From NCBI RefSeq assembly GCF_004402785.1, contig NZ_SOFP01000023.1, positions 1 through 64,000 of the forward strand: a stretch of DNA of 64,000 bases, in the 5' to 3' direction. Below, piece by piece: positions 19,266-29,291 of this stretch. Position numbers and translations under genes: made by a program. Positions within the stretch are counted from its first letter, which is position 1. Each line of letters opens with the position of its first letter. The DNA is from Cryobacterium algoritolerans. Its GTDB lineage: Bacteria; Actinomycetota; Actinomycetes; Actinomycetales; Microbacteriaceae. The notes beneath the pieces were generated by a model. It was not told where the DNA came from and made no database searches. It worked only from the letters and a program-made list of their open reading frames with translations.

Positions 19266-19317
19266 CTCCCTCCTCCTGCCCCCTGCCCCCTGCCCCCTGC
19301 CCCCTTCCCCCTGCCAC
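19266..19317. repeat. CTGCCCC heptamer tandem repeat
   Basis: About six imperfect copies of a pyrimidine-rich heptamer directly after the ABC exporter stop. A second simple repeat, units of GCGAGCGGGCG, occupies about 19440-19495 before the mannosidase gene. Both border the hairpin at 19353-19406 and are probably slippage products. Confidence 0.75.
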
Positions 19318-19352
19318 TCCCCCTCCCCTCGTCCTGGCCTCGTCCTGGCCGG

Positions 19353-19406
19353 GAGAGTGCACTTTTCGCCCCTTCGCGAAGCGCATGGGGGCGAAAGGTG
19401 CACTCT
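19353..19406. terminator. Palindrome between ABC exporter and mannosidase genes (GAGAGTGCA family)
   Basis: About 20-base arms (19353-19372 with 19387-19406) beginning GAGAGTGCACTTTTCGCCCC with one mismatch, loop about 14 bases. It lies between convergent genes and can serve as a bidirectional terminator. The arm is nearly the same as that of the palindrome at 22663-22722 on the other side of the mannosidase gene. Confidence 0.75.
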
Positions 19407-19506
19407 CGCGGAACTCGGGACGAGGGTCTGGGGACCGCGGCGAGCGGGCGGCGAGCGGGCGGCGAGCGGGCGGCGGGCGGCGAGCGGGCGGCTGGTGGGT
19501 GGCAGG

Positions 19507-22500
19507 TCAGCGGGCGAAGCGCAGGGTCACGAGTTGGAAGGGGCGAAGTCCGAGCGTCAGGGAGTCGCCGTCGACCGAGAGAGTGGCGCGCAGCCGCGCG
19601 AGCGGGCGCTCGAGCAGGTCGGTCTCGGTGACGTCCGTCGCGTCGAAGCGACGGATGATCCGCGCCGTCGCCCGGCCGCCGTGTGCCTCGTAGAGCCGCA
19701 CCACGACATCCCCGCTGCGGTCTTCGGCGAGTTTGACGGCCTCGATCACGACCGCGGGATTGTCGACCTCGAACAACGGTTCGATCCGGTCGGCCGCCAC
19801 CCCGGGCACGGTGCGGAGCGGCAGGTTGAGCCGGTAGCCCTCGGCAACCGCGTCGGCTATGCTCGCGCCCGGCCGGAGGGATACCCGCAGGGCGTGTTCG
19901 CCCTGATCGGCCGTCGGGTCGGGGAACACGGCCGCGCGCAGCAGCGAGAGGCGGACGGTCGTGGCGCTGTAGCCGGCAGCATCGGTGTCCCTGGTGATGT
20001 CGTGGCCGTAGGTGGAGTCGTTGGCTACGGCCACGCCGTAACCCGGCTCGCCGACGTGCACCCAGCGGTGGGCGCAGGTTTCGAAACGGGCCGCGTCCCA
20101 GGAAGTGTTCGCGTGTGTAGCCCGGTAGACGTGGCCGAACTGAATCTCGGACGCCGCGCGTTCGGCGTGCAGGTCGAGCGGGAACGCGAGCTTGAGCAGC
20201 TTCTGCCGCTCGTGCCAGTCGATGCTCAGGGCCAGATCGATGCCCCGCGCGCCGGCCGCCACGGTGATCAGCTGCACCACGTGCGAGGCGCCGAACGCCC
20301 GGCTGATCCTCACCTCGGCAACCTCGGTGTCGGCCAGGACGACATCGACGGCATCCGCAGCGGTCAGGCTTGTCGCGGTGCGTTTGTAGTGCTGGTCGAT
20401 GTCCCAGGCGTCCCACTGAGTGGGGGTGTCCCGGTGCAGCTGGAGCAGGTTGCCGCGTTGTCCGGCCGGAATCAGCTCGCGGCCGGCGACGAGGTCGCGC
20501 AGCGAGGAGAACAGCCCGTCGGCGTCGATGGTCACGGCGACGAGGCCGTTGGCGAGCACGATGCCGTCTGCGGTGCGTTCGACCGTGACCGGCCGGACCT
20601 GCGATGCCGCGGCGCCCGGGCCCGATTCGGGCGCCGCCGGCGGGGAGAACCGCGGGCGGCTGATGGCCCCGGCACCGAGCCCCGCGATGCCCCGCACCGG
20701 GTACGGGCCTGCGTTGAGGGTGATCGAGCCGTCACCCGCGCCGCAGAGCGCCGTCACCGAGTCCGACACGACGCCGTGCAGGGCGTCGGCGACCTCGGCA
20801 TAGTGACGTTCGGCCTCCTGATGCACCCAGGCGATCGACGAACCGGGCAGGATGTCGTGGAATTGCTGGAGCAGCACGGTGTGCCAGGCCCGCTGGAGCG
20901 CATCGTAGGGGTACGCGGCATCCGTGCGCACCGCCGCAGTGCTCGCCCACAGCTCCGCCTCCCGCAGCAGGTGTTCGCTGCGCCGGTTGCCGCGTTTGGT
21001 GCGGGCCTGCGAGGTGTAGGTGCCACGGTGGAACTCGAGGTACAGCTCGCCCGACCAGACCGGGGGCTCCGGGTATTCGGCCTCCGCCGTCTCGAAGAAC
21101 CGTCGCGGTGTCGACAACTCGACCGTGGGCGACCCCTCCAGTGACGCGGTGCGGCGGGCGGCGGCGATCATCTCGCCGGTCGGGCCGCCCCCACCATCAC
21201 CCCAGCCGAACGGCACCAGCGAGGTGTTGGCGGTGCCCTTCTCGGCATAGTTGCGTTGCGCGCGGGCCAGCTCCTCCCCGGACAGCTCGGCGTTGTAGGT
21301 GTCGATGGGCGGGAAATGCGTAAAGATGCGGCTGCCGTCGATGCCCTCCCAGAGGAAGGTGTGGTGCGGCATCAGGTTGGTCTCGTTCCACGAGGTCTTC
21401 TGGGTCAGGAACCAGCGCGACCCGGCCGCCGCAACGATCTGCGGCAGCGCCGCCGAGTACCCGAAGGAGTCGGGCAGCCAGACCTCCAGCGGTTCCACGC
21501 CGAGCTCCTCCATGAAGAACCGCTTACCGGCCACGAACTGGCGCGCCAGCGCCTCGCCGCCGGGCATGTTCGTATCCGACTCCACCCACATGCCCCCGAT
21601 CGGCACGAACCTGCCCGCGGCAACCTGCGCCTTCACCCGTTCGAACAGTTCCGGGTAATGTTCCTTCAGCCACGCGTACTGCTGGGCGGATGACGCGGCG
21701 AAGGCGAAGTCCGGATTTTCCTCGATCAGGGCCAGCACGTTCGAGAAGGTGCGTGCGACCTTGCGCACGGTCTCCCGCACCGGCCAGAGCCAGGCGCTGT
21801 CGATATGCGCGTGGCCGACGGCGTGCAGCCGGTGCGCGCTCGCGTAGGCCGGGAGAGCGAGCACCGGGGCAAGCGCGGCCCGACCGACCGCCGCCGTGCC
21901 GGAGACGTCGTCAGGGTCCATCGCGTCGATGCACCGCTCCAGGGCGTGCAGGATTTCCGCCCGCCGTGGCAGCGCCTCCGGCAGCTGGCGCTGCAGGCCG
22001 TTGAGGGTCCAGAAGTCTTGCACCAGTTCCCAGACGGTCTCGTCTCTCACGGCCAGGTCGACCTGGCGCAGCGTGTAGATCGGTTCGGTCCCGGCTGTTG
22101 CCGGATCACCCTCGACGGTGGGCACGAAGGTGAACCCGCTCGTGACATCCGGGTTGGACGCCGCCTCAAGATAGACATCCACGGTACCGCCGGCTGACAG
22201 GGCGAGGGGCACACTGCGGTTGCGGGGTGAGATCGCCTTGAGGATGACGCCCGCGGGCGACCAGGCAATGCCCTCGGCCTGGAACCCGGGGGTGGCGGCG
22301 CTGAAGCCCAGGTCGACGACCACCTCGAGCCGGCTGGACGCGTCGATCGACCAGCCGGCCGGGACCGTACCCGTGGCGTGGAACCAGGTGGTGCCCCACG
22401 GGCGTCCCCACGGACGACCGATCTGGAACGGTCGGTACTCCTGCTCGGCGGCGTCGTCGAAGCTGACCGGTTCGCCCGGCGCCACCCACGCGGTGAGCGT

Positions 22501-22593
22501 GAGCGGCATGGACGCACGGTGGATCGACGGGACCAGCCGCTCCCGGACGAACCGGTCGATCCGCAGTTGAACGAGCCCGCTGTCGTCATGCAT
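19507..22593 (-). CDS. Alpha-mannosidase, glycoside hydrolase family 38
   Basis: Retaining exo-alpha-mannosidase of 1028 residues; no signal peptide, so cytoplasmic. An N-terminal beta-sandwich (about 1-245) precedes the GH38 catalytic domain. That domain holds HAVGHAHIDSAWLWP (zinc ligands His263 and Asp265) and VWLPDSFGYSAALPQI, whose Asp375 fits the catalytic nucleophile. The central helical domain has QFHDILPGSSI, followed by a long C-terminal beta region. The ATG at 22593 is used. It has no operon partner and is bracketed by two related palindromes. Likely role is breakdown of mannosides or mannan fragments. Confidence 0.92.
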   Translation of the reverse strand: MHDDSGLVQLRIDRFVRERLVPSIHRASMPLTLTAWVAPGEPVSFDDAAEQEYRPFQIGRPWGRPWGTTWFHATGTVPAGWSIDASSRLEVVVDLGFSAATPGFQAEGIAWSPAGVILKAISPRNRSVPLALSAGGTVDVYLEAASNPDVTSGFTFVPTVEGDPATAGTEPIYTLRQVDLAVRDETVWELVQDFWTLNGLQRQLPEALPRRAEILHALERCIDAMDPDDVSGTAAVGRAALAPVLALPAYASAHRLHAVGHAHIDSAWLWPVRETVRKVARTFSNVLALIEENPDFAFAASSAQQYAWLKEHYPELFERVKAQVAAGRFVPIGGMWVESDTNMPGGEALARQFVAGKRFFMEELGVEPLEVWLPDSFGYSAALPQIVAAAGSRWFLTQKTSWNETNLMPHHTFLWEGIDGSRIFTHFPPIDTYNAELSGEELARAQRNYAEKGTANTSLVPFGWGDGGGGPTGEMIAAARRTASLEGSPTVELSTPRRFFETAEAEYPEPPVWSGELYLEFHRGTYTSQARTKRGNRRSEHLLREAELWASTAAVRTDAAYPYDALQRAWHTVLLQQFHDILPGSSIAWVHQEAERHYAEVADALHGVVSDSVTALCGAGDGSITLNAGPYPVRGIAGLGAGAISRPRFSPPAAPESGPGAAASQVRPVTVERTADGIVLANGLVAVTIDADGLFSSLRDLVAGRELIPAGQRGNLLQLHRDTPTQWDAWDIDQHYKRTATSLTAADAVDVVLADTEVAEVRISRAFGASHVVQLITVAAGARGIDLALSIDWHERQKLLKLAFPLDLHAERAASEIQFGHVYRATHANTSWDAARFETCAHRWVHVGEPGYGVAVANDSTYGHDITRDTDAAGYSATTVRLSLLRAAVFPDPTADQGEHALRVSLRPGASIADAVAEGYRLNLPLRTVPGVAADRIEPLFEVDNPAVVIEAVKLAEDRSGDVVVRLYEAHGGRATARIIRRFDATDVTETDLLERPLARLRATLSVDGDSLTLGLRPFQLVTLRFAR

Positions 22594-22840
22594 GCCTGCA
22601 TCATACGACCGCGGCTCTTCCCCTCTTCCCCCACTTCCCCACGGGAAACGCCTTCCCTCCGCCGCGAGAGTGCAGTTTTGGCCCCCTCAGCAGGCTGAGG
22701 GGGCCAAAACTGCACTCTCGCGCAACCCACGCACCCACTTGGATGGGAAGAGGTGCGTGGGTGGGGTGGGGCCGGGGCGGGGCGGGGTGGGGCGGGGCGG
22801 GGGCGGGGCGGGGTGAGCGGGCGGGAGGCTAGGCGGGAGG
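22594..22840. other. Intergenic region between pckG and the mannosidase gene
   Basis: Contains the 28-base-pair palindrome at 22663-22722 and a G-rich tract at about 22755-22815 in which GGGG runs recur every six or seven bases. The tract could form G-quadruplexes on the plus strand, which is the template strand for pckG. No gene is supported. Confidence 0.6.
22663..22722. terminator. Perfect 28-base-pair palindrome after pckG (GAGAGTGCA family)
   Basis: Arms 22663-22690 and 22695-22722 pair without a mismatch around the four-base loop CAGG. The arm begins CGCGAGAGTGCAGTTTTGGC and shares its core with the palindrome at 19353. It is a strong stem-loop immediately downstream of pckG. Confidence 0.85.
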
Positions 22841-24691
22841 CTAGGCGCGGAGGTTGTAGCGCACGCTGGCGAGCTCGGCCTGAAGGGCCGGCGGCACGCG
22901 GTCGCCGAACTGGGCGAAGTACTCCTCGGTGAGGTCGCACTCGGCCAGCCACGATGCGTGGTCGATGTGGAAGAGCTGCTCCACCTTGTCCGTCGACAGG
23001 TCCAGGCCGTCCAGGTCGAGGCCACCCTCGACGGGGAGGCGTCCGATCGGGGTGTCGACGGCCTGCGCCTTGCCCTCAACCCGGCGCACGATCCACTCGA
23101 TCACGCGCGAGTTCTCGCCGAACCCGGGCCAGAGGAAGCTGCCGTCGTGCCCCTTGCGGAACCAGTTCACCTGGAAGATCGACGGAGCCTTGGCGCCGAG
23201 TCCCCTGCCGACCGAAAGCCAGTGTGCCCAGTAGTCGGCCATGTTGTAGCCGCAGAACGGGAGCATCGCGAACGGGTCGCGACGCAGTTCGCCGACGATG
23301 CCTTCCGCCGCCGCCGTCTTCTCCGAGGCGATGGTGGCACCCATGAACACGCCGTGCTTCCAGCTGCGCGCCTGGGCGACGAGCGGAACGTTGGTCGCGC
23401 GACGGCCACCGAACAGGATGGCGTCGATCGGCACGCCGCCGAACGCCTCCCAGTCGTCGGAGATCGACGGGCACTGGGCCGCGGCGACGGTGAACCGGGA
23501 GTTGGGGTGCGCGGCCGGGGTGCTCGAGGCGGGGGTCCAGTCGTTGCCTTCCCAGTCGATCAGGTGTCGGGGCGGCGTCTCGGTGAGGCCTTCCCACCAG
23601 ACGTCTCCGTCGTCTCGCAGCGCTACGTTCGTGAAGATCGTGTTGCCCCAGACCGTGGCGACGGCCGTCGGGTTGGTGACCTCGCCGGTGCCGGGGGCGA
23701 CGCCGAAGAAGCCGGCCTCCGGGTTGATCGCCCACAGACGGCCATCGGTACCGGGCCGCAGCCAGGCGATGTCGTCGCCGATGGTCTCGACCTTCCAGCC
23801 GGGGATGGTCGGCCGCAGCATCGACAGGTTCGTCTTGCCGCAGGCCGATGGGAACGCGGCGGCCAGGTGGGACACGCCGCCCTCCGGCGAGGTGACCTTG
23901 ATCAGCAGCATGTGCTCGGCCAGCCAGCCCTCGTCACGGGCCATAACGGATGCGATCCGCAGCGCGAACGACTTCTTCGAGAGCAGCGCGTTGCCGCCGT
24001 AACCGGAGCCGTAGGACCAGACCTCGCGGGTCTCCGGGAACTGCACGATGTACTTGGTGTCGTTGCAGGGCCATTCGACGTCGGCGCGGCGGTGCCCGTC
24101 GGCGTCGACAAGTGGGTATCCCGCGCTGTGCACGGTGTGCACCCAGGGTGCTCCGGCCTCGATCATGTGGAGCACCTTCTGGCCCATCCGGGTCATGATG
24201 CCCATGTTGAGCACGACGTAGGGCGAGTCGGTGATCTCGACGCCGAGCTGCGAGATGGGGCCGCCGAGCGGACCCATCGAAAACGGCACGATGTACATGG
24301 TGCGACCGCGCATGCTGCCGGCGAAGACCTCGGTCAGCTCGGCGCGCATCGACACGGGGTCGGCCCAGTTGTTGGTGGGGCCGGCATCCTCCGGCTTGGT
24401 CGAACAGATGAAGGTGCGGTCCTCAACCCGGGCGACGTCGGACGGGCTGGTGCGGGCGAGGTAGCTGTTGGGGCGCCACTCCGGGTTGAGCCGGATGAGC
24501 TTGCCTTCGGTGACGAGCTGCTTGGCGAGGGCGTCTGCCTCGCGCAGGGATCCATCGCACCAGACGATCGCGTCGGGCTGGGTCAACCGGGCGATTTCGT
24601 CCACCCAGGCCTGGAGGTTGGGGTCGGTGGTTCCAACGGCGTTGCGGGACTCGCCCCCGCCGGTCTGAACTGAGACATTCGCGATGGTCAT
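22841..24691 (-). CDS. pckG: Phosphoenolpyruvate carboxykinase (GTP)
   Basis: Converts oxaloacetate and GTP to PEP, the gluconeogenic step needed on C3/C4 and aromatic carbon sources. The 616 residues match the GTP-dependent family. Visible motifs are the substrate-binding NNWADP, the P-loop [14 protein letters not shown] with its reactive cysteine, the metal-binding [10 protein letters not shown], and [21 protein letters not shown] use the ATG at 24691 (AAAGG seven bases upstream); an in-frame ATG at 24706 is possible. It is divergent from a RamB-like regulator, whose relatives control acetate and gluconeogenic genes. Confidence 0.95.
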   Translation of the reverse strand: MTIANVSVQTGGGESRNAVGTTDPNLQAWVDEIARLTQPDAIVWCDGSLREADALAKQLVTEGKLIRLNPEWRPNSYLARTSPSDVARVEDRTFICSTKPEDAGPTNNWADPVSMRAELTEVFAGSMRGRTMYIVPFSMGPLGGPISQLGVEITDSPYVVLNMGIMTRMGQKVLHMIEAGAPWVHTVHSAGYPLVDADGHRRADVEWPCNDTKYIVQFPETREVWSYGSGYGGNALLSKKSFALRIASVMARDEGWLAEHMLLIKVTSPEGGVSHLAAAFPSACGKTNLSMLRPTIPGWKVETIGDDIAWLRPGTDGRLWAINPEAGFFGVAPGTGEVTNPTAVATVWGNTIFTNVALRDDGDVWWEGLTETPPRHLIDWEGNDWTPASSTPAAHPNSRFTVAAAQCPSISDDWEAFGGVPIDAILFGGRRATNVPLVAQARSWKHGVFMGATIASEKTAAAEGIVGELRRDPFAMLPFCGYNMADYWAHWLSVGRGLGAKAPSIFQVNWFRKGHDGSFLWPGFGENSRVIEWIVRRVEGKAQAVDTPIGRLPVEGGLDLDGLDLSTDKVEQLFHIDHASWLAECDLTEEYFAQFGDRVPPALQAELASVRYNLRA

Positions 24692-24793
24692 CTCCTGGCC
24701 TTTCATGGTCGATCCGGTACAACTGACAGATAACTTTGCCCGGTAAGTCAAGAATGCGCCTATTTCCCGCCTTCCGTGGGATATCTTTCCGTT

Positions 24794-24809
24794 AAGAATC
24801 ACGATTCTT
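24794..24809. promoter_or_regulatory. Palindrome AAGAATC-N2-GATTCTT in the pckG/regulator region
   Basis: Seven-base perfect arms with a two-base centre, 17 bases before the regulator start and about 100 before pckG. AT-rich and isolated in a GC-rich region, it is a good candidate for autoregulation by the RamB-like protein. It does not look like the published Corynebacterium RamB site, so this is inference. Confidence 0.5.
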
Positions 24810-24825
24810 TCGGTAATGTTAAGGA

Positions 24826-26268
24826 ATGCCCACACGTGCTTCGGACCTCGTCACCCTCGGCCTGCGCATCCGTCACTTCCGTGGCGAGCACGGGCTCACC
24901 CTCGACCAGCTCGGCGATCGGGTCGGCCTGGCCGGTAGCCAGCTCTCCCTGATCGAGAACGGACGGCGCGAACCCAAACTGTCAACGCTGCAGGATGTCG
25001 CCACCGCCCTGGCCGTTCCCATCACCGAACTGTTGAACGGCGAGGCTCCCAACACGCGGGCGGCCCTGGAGATCGAGCTCGCCCGGGCGCAGAAGAACCC
25101 GCTCTACGGTGCCCTCGGCCTGCCGACGGTGAAGGTGACCAAGGGCATGCCGCTTGCGGCGCTCGAATCCCTGCTCGGCCTGCACCGGGAACTCGCCCGC
25201 CGGGCCAGCGAGGCAATCGCCACACCGGAGGAGGCCAGACGGGCGAACACCGAGCTGCGCGAGCTCATGCGCGAGCAGGACAATTACATGCCCGACATCG
25301 AGCAGCTCGCCGAGGACCAGGTGCAGGCATCCGGTCATGTGTCCGGCGCGCTCACCCACCGCGAGGTGAGCGTGATGGCCGAGCAGCTCGGCTTCAACCT
25401 CATCTACGTGAACGACCTGCCCGGCTCGACCCGGTCGGTCACCGACCTGGTCAACCACCGCATCTACCTGCCGCCGGCGTCGATCCCCGGCGGCCATGGC
25501 CTGCGTTCGATGGCGCTGCAGGCGATGGGGCACCGGCTGCTCGGACACGAGCGGCCGGCCAGCTACGCCGAGTTCCTCTGGCAAAGGCTGCAGATCAATT
25601 ACTTCGCGGCGGCCTGCCTGATGCCCCGGAATGCCTCGGTGGCGTTCCTCGCCAACGCCAAACGGGAGCGCGAGCTCTCGGTCGAGGACTTCCGCGACGC
25701 CTTCGGAGTGACCCACGAGGCCGCGGCGCTGCGGCTGACGAACCTGGCCACCTCGCACCTGGACATGACCCTGCACTTCCTCCGGGTCACCGGCGACGGC
25801 GCCCTGCAGAAGGGCTACGAGAACGATGGCCTCCCGCTGCCGGCCGACGTGACCGGCTCGATCGAGGGCCAGTTCGTCTGCAAGCAGTGGAGCGCCCGCA
25901 GCGCGTTCACCCACACCAACCGCACCACCGAGTTCTACCAGTACACGGACACCCCCGCCGGCACGTTCTGGTGCGCCACCCAGACCGGGGCGACGGATGC
26001 CCGCGAGTTCTCGATCAGCGTCGGCGTGCCCTTCGTGCAGGCCAAGTGGTTCCGCGGCCGGGAGACCACCCAGCGGGCGATTTCCCGCTGCCCGGACGAG
26101 TCCTGTTGCCGCCGGCCGGCGTCGGACATCTCGTCCCGCTGGGCCGGGAAGTCCTGGCCGAGCGCCCGTCTGCACGCGCATGTGTTGTCGCCGCTGCCGA
26201 GCGGCACGTTTCCCGGCGTCGACGACACGGAGGTCTACGAGTTCCTCGAGGCACACGCCGCCGAGTAG
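24826..26268 (+). CDS. ramB: RamB-like XRE-family regulator (short-chain fatty acid responsive type)
   Basis: 480-residue regulator. The N-terminal XRE helix-turn-helix covers about 10-68 ([21 protein letters not shown]). The middle is an ImmA/IrrE-like domain in which the peptidase motif is degenerate ([13 protein letters not shown]). The C-terminal domain of about 200 residues holds clustered cysteines ([10 protein letters not shown]). This layout is that of RamB/ScfR proteins, which control acetate, propionate and glyoxylate metabolism in actinobacteria. AAGG lies almost directly before the ATG, so translation may start from a very short leader. Divergent from pckG. Confidence 0.85.
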   Translation: MPTRASDLVTLGLRIRHFRGEHGLTLDQLGDRVGLAGSQLSLIENGRREPKLSTLQDVATALAVPITELLNGEAPNTRAALEIELARAQKNPLYGALGLPTVKVTKGMPLAALESLLGLHRELARRASEAIATPEEARRANTELRELMREQDNYMPDIEQLAEDQVQASGHVSGALTHREVSVMAEQLGFNLIYVNDLPGSTRSVTDLVNHRIYLPPASIPGGHGLRSMALQAMGHRLLGHERPASYAEFLWQRLQINYFAAACLMPRNASVAFLANAKRERELSVEDFRDAFGVTHEAAALRLTNLATSHLDMTLHFLRVTGDGALQKGYENDGLPLPADVTGSIEGQFVCKQWSARSAFTHTNRTTEFYQYTDTPAGTFWCATQTGATDAREFSISVGVPFVQAKWFRGRETTQRAISRCPDESCCRRPASDISSRWAGKSWPSARLHAHVLSPLPSGTFPGVDDTEVYEFLEAHAAE

Positions 26269-26302
26269 CCGCTATTCCCCGGCCGACGGAAGACGGAGAT
26301 TG

Positions 26303-26394
26303 GCATAACTCCTGCAGATTGGCACGCCCGGCCGGCAGATCCGCGTGATTTCCAAGGGCGCGCGCGAGCAGGACGCAGATTGCAGGAGTTATGC
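26303..26394. terminator. Long palindrome between ramB-like gene and fbpC
   Basis: Perfect 14-base outer arms (26303-26316 GCATAACTCCTGCA with 26381-26394) around about 64 bases in which GCAGATTGG-type words recur. It lies between convergent genes and may act as a bidirectional terminator; it differs in sequence from the other palindromes in the window. Confidence 0.6.
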
Positions 26395-26434
26395 ACTGCG
26401 GAAAGCCCCCCGAGGCGCGGCAGGCCCGACGATG

Positions 26435-27643
26435 TCAAAGGGCGGCGGGCAGCGACGGATGCCGCTGCGCCGCGGCCAGGGCGGCCGCCGTGAACGCCGT
26501 GGCCGTGCCGCGCGCCCGGAGGCTGACCCGGCTGCCGACGACGGTGCCGGTGGTGCCGTGCTGCCTGACGTGCACGATGGTCCCCGGGCTGCCGGCCACA
26601 TGCAGCCGCACGGCGAGCTGTACCTCGGCGCCGTAGAAGTCGACCGCCTCGACCTGGCCGGTGCAGGTGCCCGTGCCCGTGCCCGTGCCGGTTACGTCGG
26701 CGTCGCAGGGCTCCACCACGATCTGTTCGGGGCGCAGCATGATGCACGCGTCCCCGTGCAGGGTGGTCGGGGCGAGCGCAACCTGGCCGAGGGCGCAGGT
26801 GGCTACCCCGTTACCGATGGTGGCGGGCAGCACGACGGCGTCGCCGAGGAACCGTGCGGTGAACAGGTCCACCGGCCGCCAGTAGAGCTCCCGCGGCGAA
26901 CCGACCTGGCCGAGGTGGCCGTCACGGAGCACCGCGAGCTGGTGGGCGAAGCTCATCGCCTCTGCCTGGTCGTGGGTGACGAGCACCGTGGTGATGCCGG
27001 CGAGTTCGAGGGTGGCGGCGACGATGTCCCGGGTGGCGGCACGCAGCCCGGCGTCGAGGGAGGAGAACGGTTCGTCGAGCAGCATCACTTTCGGGCGCCG
27101 GGCGAGCGCGCGGGCCAGGGCGACGCGCTGCTGCTGCCCGCCGGACACCTCGTCGGGGCGACGGTCGGCGAAGCCCGGGTCGAGCGAGACCATGCCGAGG
27201 AGCTCGGCGACGGCCTTCTTGCGCTCCCGGCGGGTACCGCCGCGGAGGGCCGGGCCAAGGCCGAACGCGATGTTCTGCCCGACCGTGAGGTGCGGGAATA
27301 GGGCGCCGTCCTGGGCGACGTAGCCGATTTCGCGCCGGTGCGCCGCGACGGCAACGCCGGGGCCCGCGACCAGGCGGCCGTTGACGGTGATCGTGCCGGC
27401 ATCCGGAAGCTCGAAACCGCTGATCAGGCGGAGGAGCGTGGTCTTGCCGGAGCCGGAGGAGCCGACGATGACCGTGCGGCTGCCCTCCGGCACGGTGAGT
27501 GAGACCCGGTCGAGGATGGTCGTACCGCCGAAGCTCTTGCTGACGCCGGCGAGTTCGATCGCGGTCCTGCCGACCGGCATCCGCTCGCCCGCGACGCCCC
27601 CCGCCGCGCCCTCGGCCGCGCCGGCCAGGTCCACGGCGGTCAC
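26435..27643 (-). CDS. fbpC: Ferric iron ABC transporter, ATP-binding protein
   Basis: ATPase that drives Fe(III) import. The 402 residues contain Walker A GSSGSGKTTLL, the Q-loop region, signature VSGGQQQRVALARAL, Walker B VMLLDEPFSSLD and the H-loop VTHDQAEA, followed by a C-terminal TOBE-like regulatory domain (about 290-400). The GTG start at 27643 overlaps the permease TGA (GTGA), so the two are coupled. Part of fbpA-fbpB-fbpC behind an iron box. A short Gly/Thr repeat (TGTGTGTGT) lies in the TOBE part. Confidence 0.88.
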   Translation of the reverse strand: MTAVDLAGAAEGAAGGVAGERMPVGRTAIELAGVSKSFGGTTILDRVSLTVPEGSRTVIVGSSGSGKTTLLRLISGFELPDAGTITVNGRLVAGPGVAVAAHRREIGYVAQDGALFPHLTVGQNIAFGLGPALRGGTRRERKKAVAELLGMVSLDPGFADRRPDEVSGGQQQRVALARALARRPKVMLLDEPFSSLDAGLRAATRDIVAATLELAGITTVLVTHDQAEAMSFAHQLAVLRDGHLGQVGSPRELYWRPVDLFTARFLGDAVVLPATIGNGVATCALGQVALAPTTLHGDACIMLRPEQIVVEPCDADVTGTGTGTGTCTGQVEAVDFYGAEVQLAVRLHVAGSPGTIVHVRQHGTTGTVVGSRVSLRARGTATAFTAAALAAAQRHPSLPAAL

Positions 27644-29280
27644 GAGCCGCTCGTCAGGCGGGAGCGGGCGAACAAGAGGTAGGTCACCGGCAGGCTGAGC
27701 GCGATCATCAGCAGGGCGTAGGGGGCGGCGCCGACGTAGTTGATGTCATTCACCTTCGACCAGAATTGGATCGCCAGGGTGCGGGTGCCGTTCGGGGCGA
27801 GCAGCAGGGTGGCGGTCAGCTCGGTGACGATTCCGAGGAAGACGAGCGCGCCGGCGGCGAGCGCGGACGGGGCGAAGAACCGGGCGGTCACGTTCAGGAA
27901 CGCCCCGATCGGGTGCTTGCCGAGCGAACGAGCGGCTTCCTCCAGACCCACCGGTACCTGGGCGAGCCCGGCCCGCAGGTTCACGAGCGCCCGCGGCAGG
28001 AACATCAGCACATAGGTCGCGATCACCAGCACCACGGTCTGGTAGAGCGGCTGCACGAAACGGATGCTCACCGTCACCAGGGCGAGCGCGGTCACGATGC
28101 CGGGCAGCGAGCTGGTGAGGTAGTTGACCGACTCGAGACCGCGCGCCAGCCGGCTGGGGTAACGAACCGCGAGGAACGCGATCGGGAACGCGAGCAGGCA
28201 GGTGGCGACGGCGCCGATGAGGCCGTAGCCCACGGTCTGCAGGAACGCTTCGCCGACGACGCCGTCGGTCCAGACCGCGGGGCCGCCCTGGACCAGCCAG
28301 CGGATCACGCTCGTGAACGGCACGCCGATCGAAAGCACGAACAGGCCGCCGAGGACGAGATAGCCGAGCGGCGTGAACCGGCCGAGGGACCGCCGCGGGG
28401 CGATCCGGGCCACGCCGGAACCGATCCGGGCATAGCGGGCACGACCTCTGGCACCGGACTCACCAACGAGCAGGAAGAGGCAGCAGAGCACGAGCACCCC
28501 GGCGAGCGCGTTCGCCGCCGGGCCGTTGAAGGTGGACCGGTACTGCTCGACGATGGCGGTGGTGAAGGTGTCGAAGCGCACCATGGCGAAGGCGCCGTAC
28601 TCGGCGAGCAGGTGCAGGCCGACCAGCAGCGACCCGCCGAGGATCGGCAGGCGCAGCTGGGGCAGGATCACCCGGAAGAAGACACCCCAGACGCCACTGC
28701 CGAGCGAGCCGGCCGCCTCCTCCACGGTGGGGTCCAGCCGCCGGAGCGCCGCCGCGCAGGGCAGGTAGACCAGGGGAAAGTAGGAGAGGGTGGCGATCAG
28801 GACGCCGGACCAGAGCCCGTTCAACGACGGGATGGCGCTCACCCAGCCGTAGCTGTTCACGAACGCCGGCACCGCAAGCGGCGCCGCCAGCAGCACGGCG
28901 AACACGCGTGCACTGGGCAGCGAGGTGCGGCCGACCAGCCAGGCCGCGCCGACCCCGATGACCGCGCAGAGCGGGACCGTGATCAGGACCAGGCCGACCG
29001 TGTTGACGAGGAGCTCGCCGACGCGGGGCCGGAACACCAGCGCCGAGAGTTCGGGCCAGCCGGTGAGGATGCCGGTGACGATGACGTAGCCGAGCGGGAG
29101 CAGTCCGAGCAGCGACACCGTGCACGCCACCGCGACGATGAACGCGGAGGGGCGCCTGTTCACCCGGCCGACGACATCCGGGCGCACCGGAGTCGCGGCG
29201 GGCGCCGGGCTCTCCGGCAGCGGGGACGCGGAATCCGGGCGTTCGGGCGCCGGGCTCGCGGGTGGCAGGGTGACGGTCAT
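27640..29280 (-). CDS. fbpB: Ferric iron ABC transporter, permease
   Basis: Inner-membrane channel of the Fe(III) importer. The 546-residue protein is a duplicated permease of about 12 helices with two cytoplasmic EAA loops: PTVEEAAGSLGSGVWGVFFRV and VGLEEAARSLGKHPIG. A Pro/Ala/Ser-rich tail of about 40 residues precedes the first helix. The ATG at 29280 lies 11 bases past the fbpA stop; longer upstream frames are shadows of fbpA. Its stop overlaps the fbpC start. Confidence 0.88.
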   Translation of the reverse strand: MTVTLPPASPAPERPDSASPLPESPAPAATPVRPDVVGRVNRRPSAFIVAVACTVSLLGLLPLGYVIVTGILTGWPELSALVFRPRVGELLVNTVGLVLITVPLCAVIGVGAAWLVGRTSLPSARVFAVLLAAPLAVPAFVNSYGWVSAIPSLNGLWSGVLIATLSYFPLVYLPCAAALRRLDPTVEEAAGSLGSGVWGVFFRVILPQLRLPILGGSLLVGLHLLAEYGAFAMVRFDTFTTAIVEQYRSTFNGPAANALAGVLVLCCLFLLVGESGARGRARYARIGSGVARIAPRRSLGRFTPLGYLVLGGLFVLSIGVPFTSVIRWLVQGGPAVWTDGVVGEAFLQTVGYGLIGAVATCLLAFPIAFLAVRYPSRLARGLESVNYLTSSLPGIVTALALVTVSIRFVQPLYQTVVLVIATYVLMFLPRALVNLRAGLAQVPVGLEEAARSLGKHPIGAFLNVTARFFAPSALAAGALVFLGIVTELTATLLLAPNGTRTLAIQFWSKVNDINYVGAAPYALLMIALSLPVTYLLFARSRLTSGS

Positions 29281-29291
29281 CACTGTTGAGT

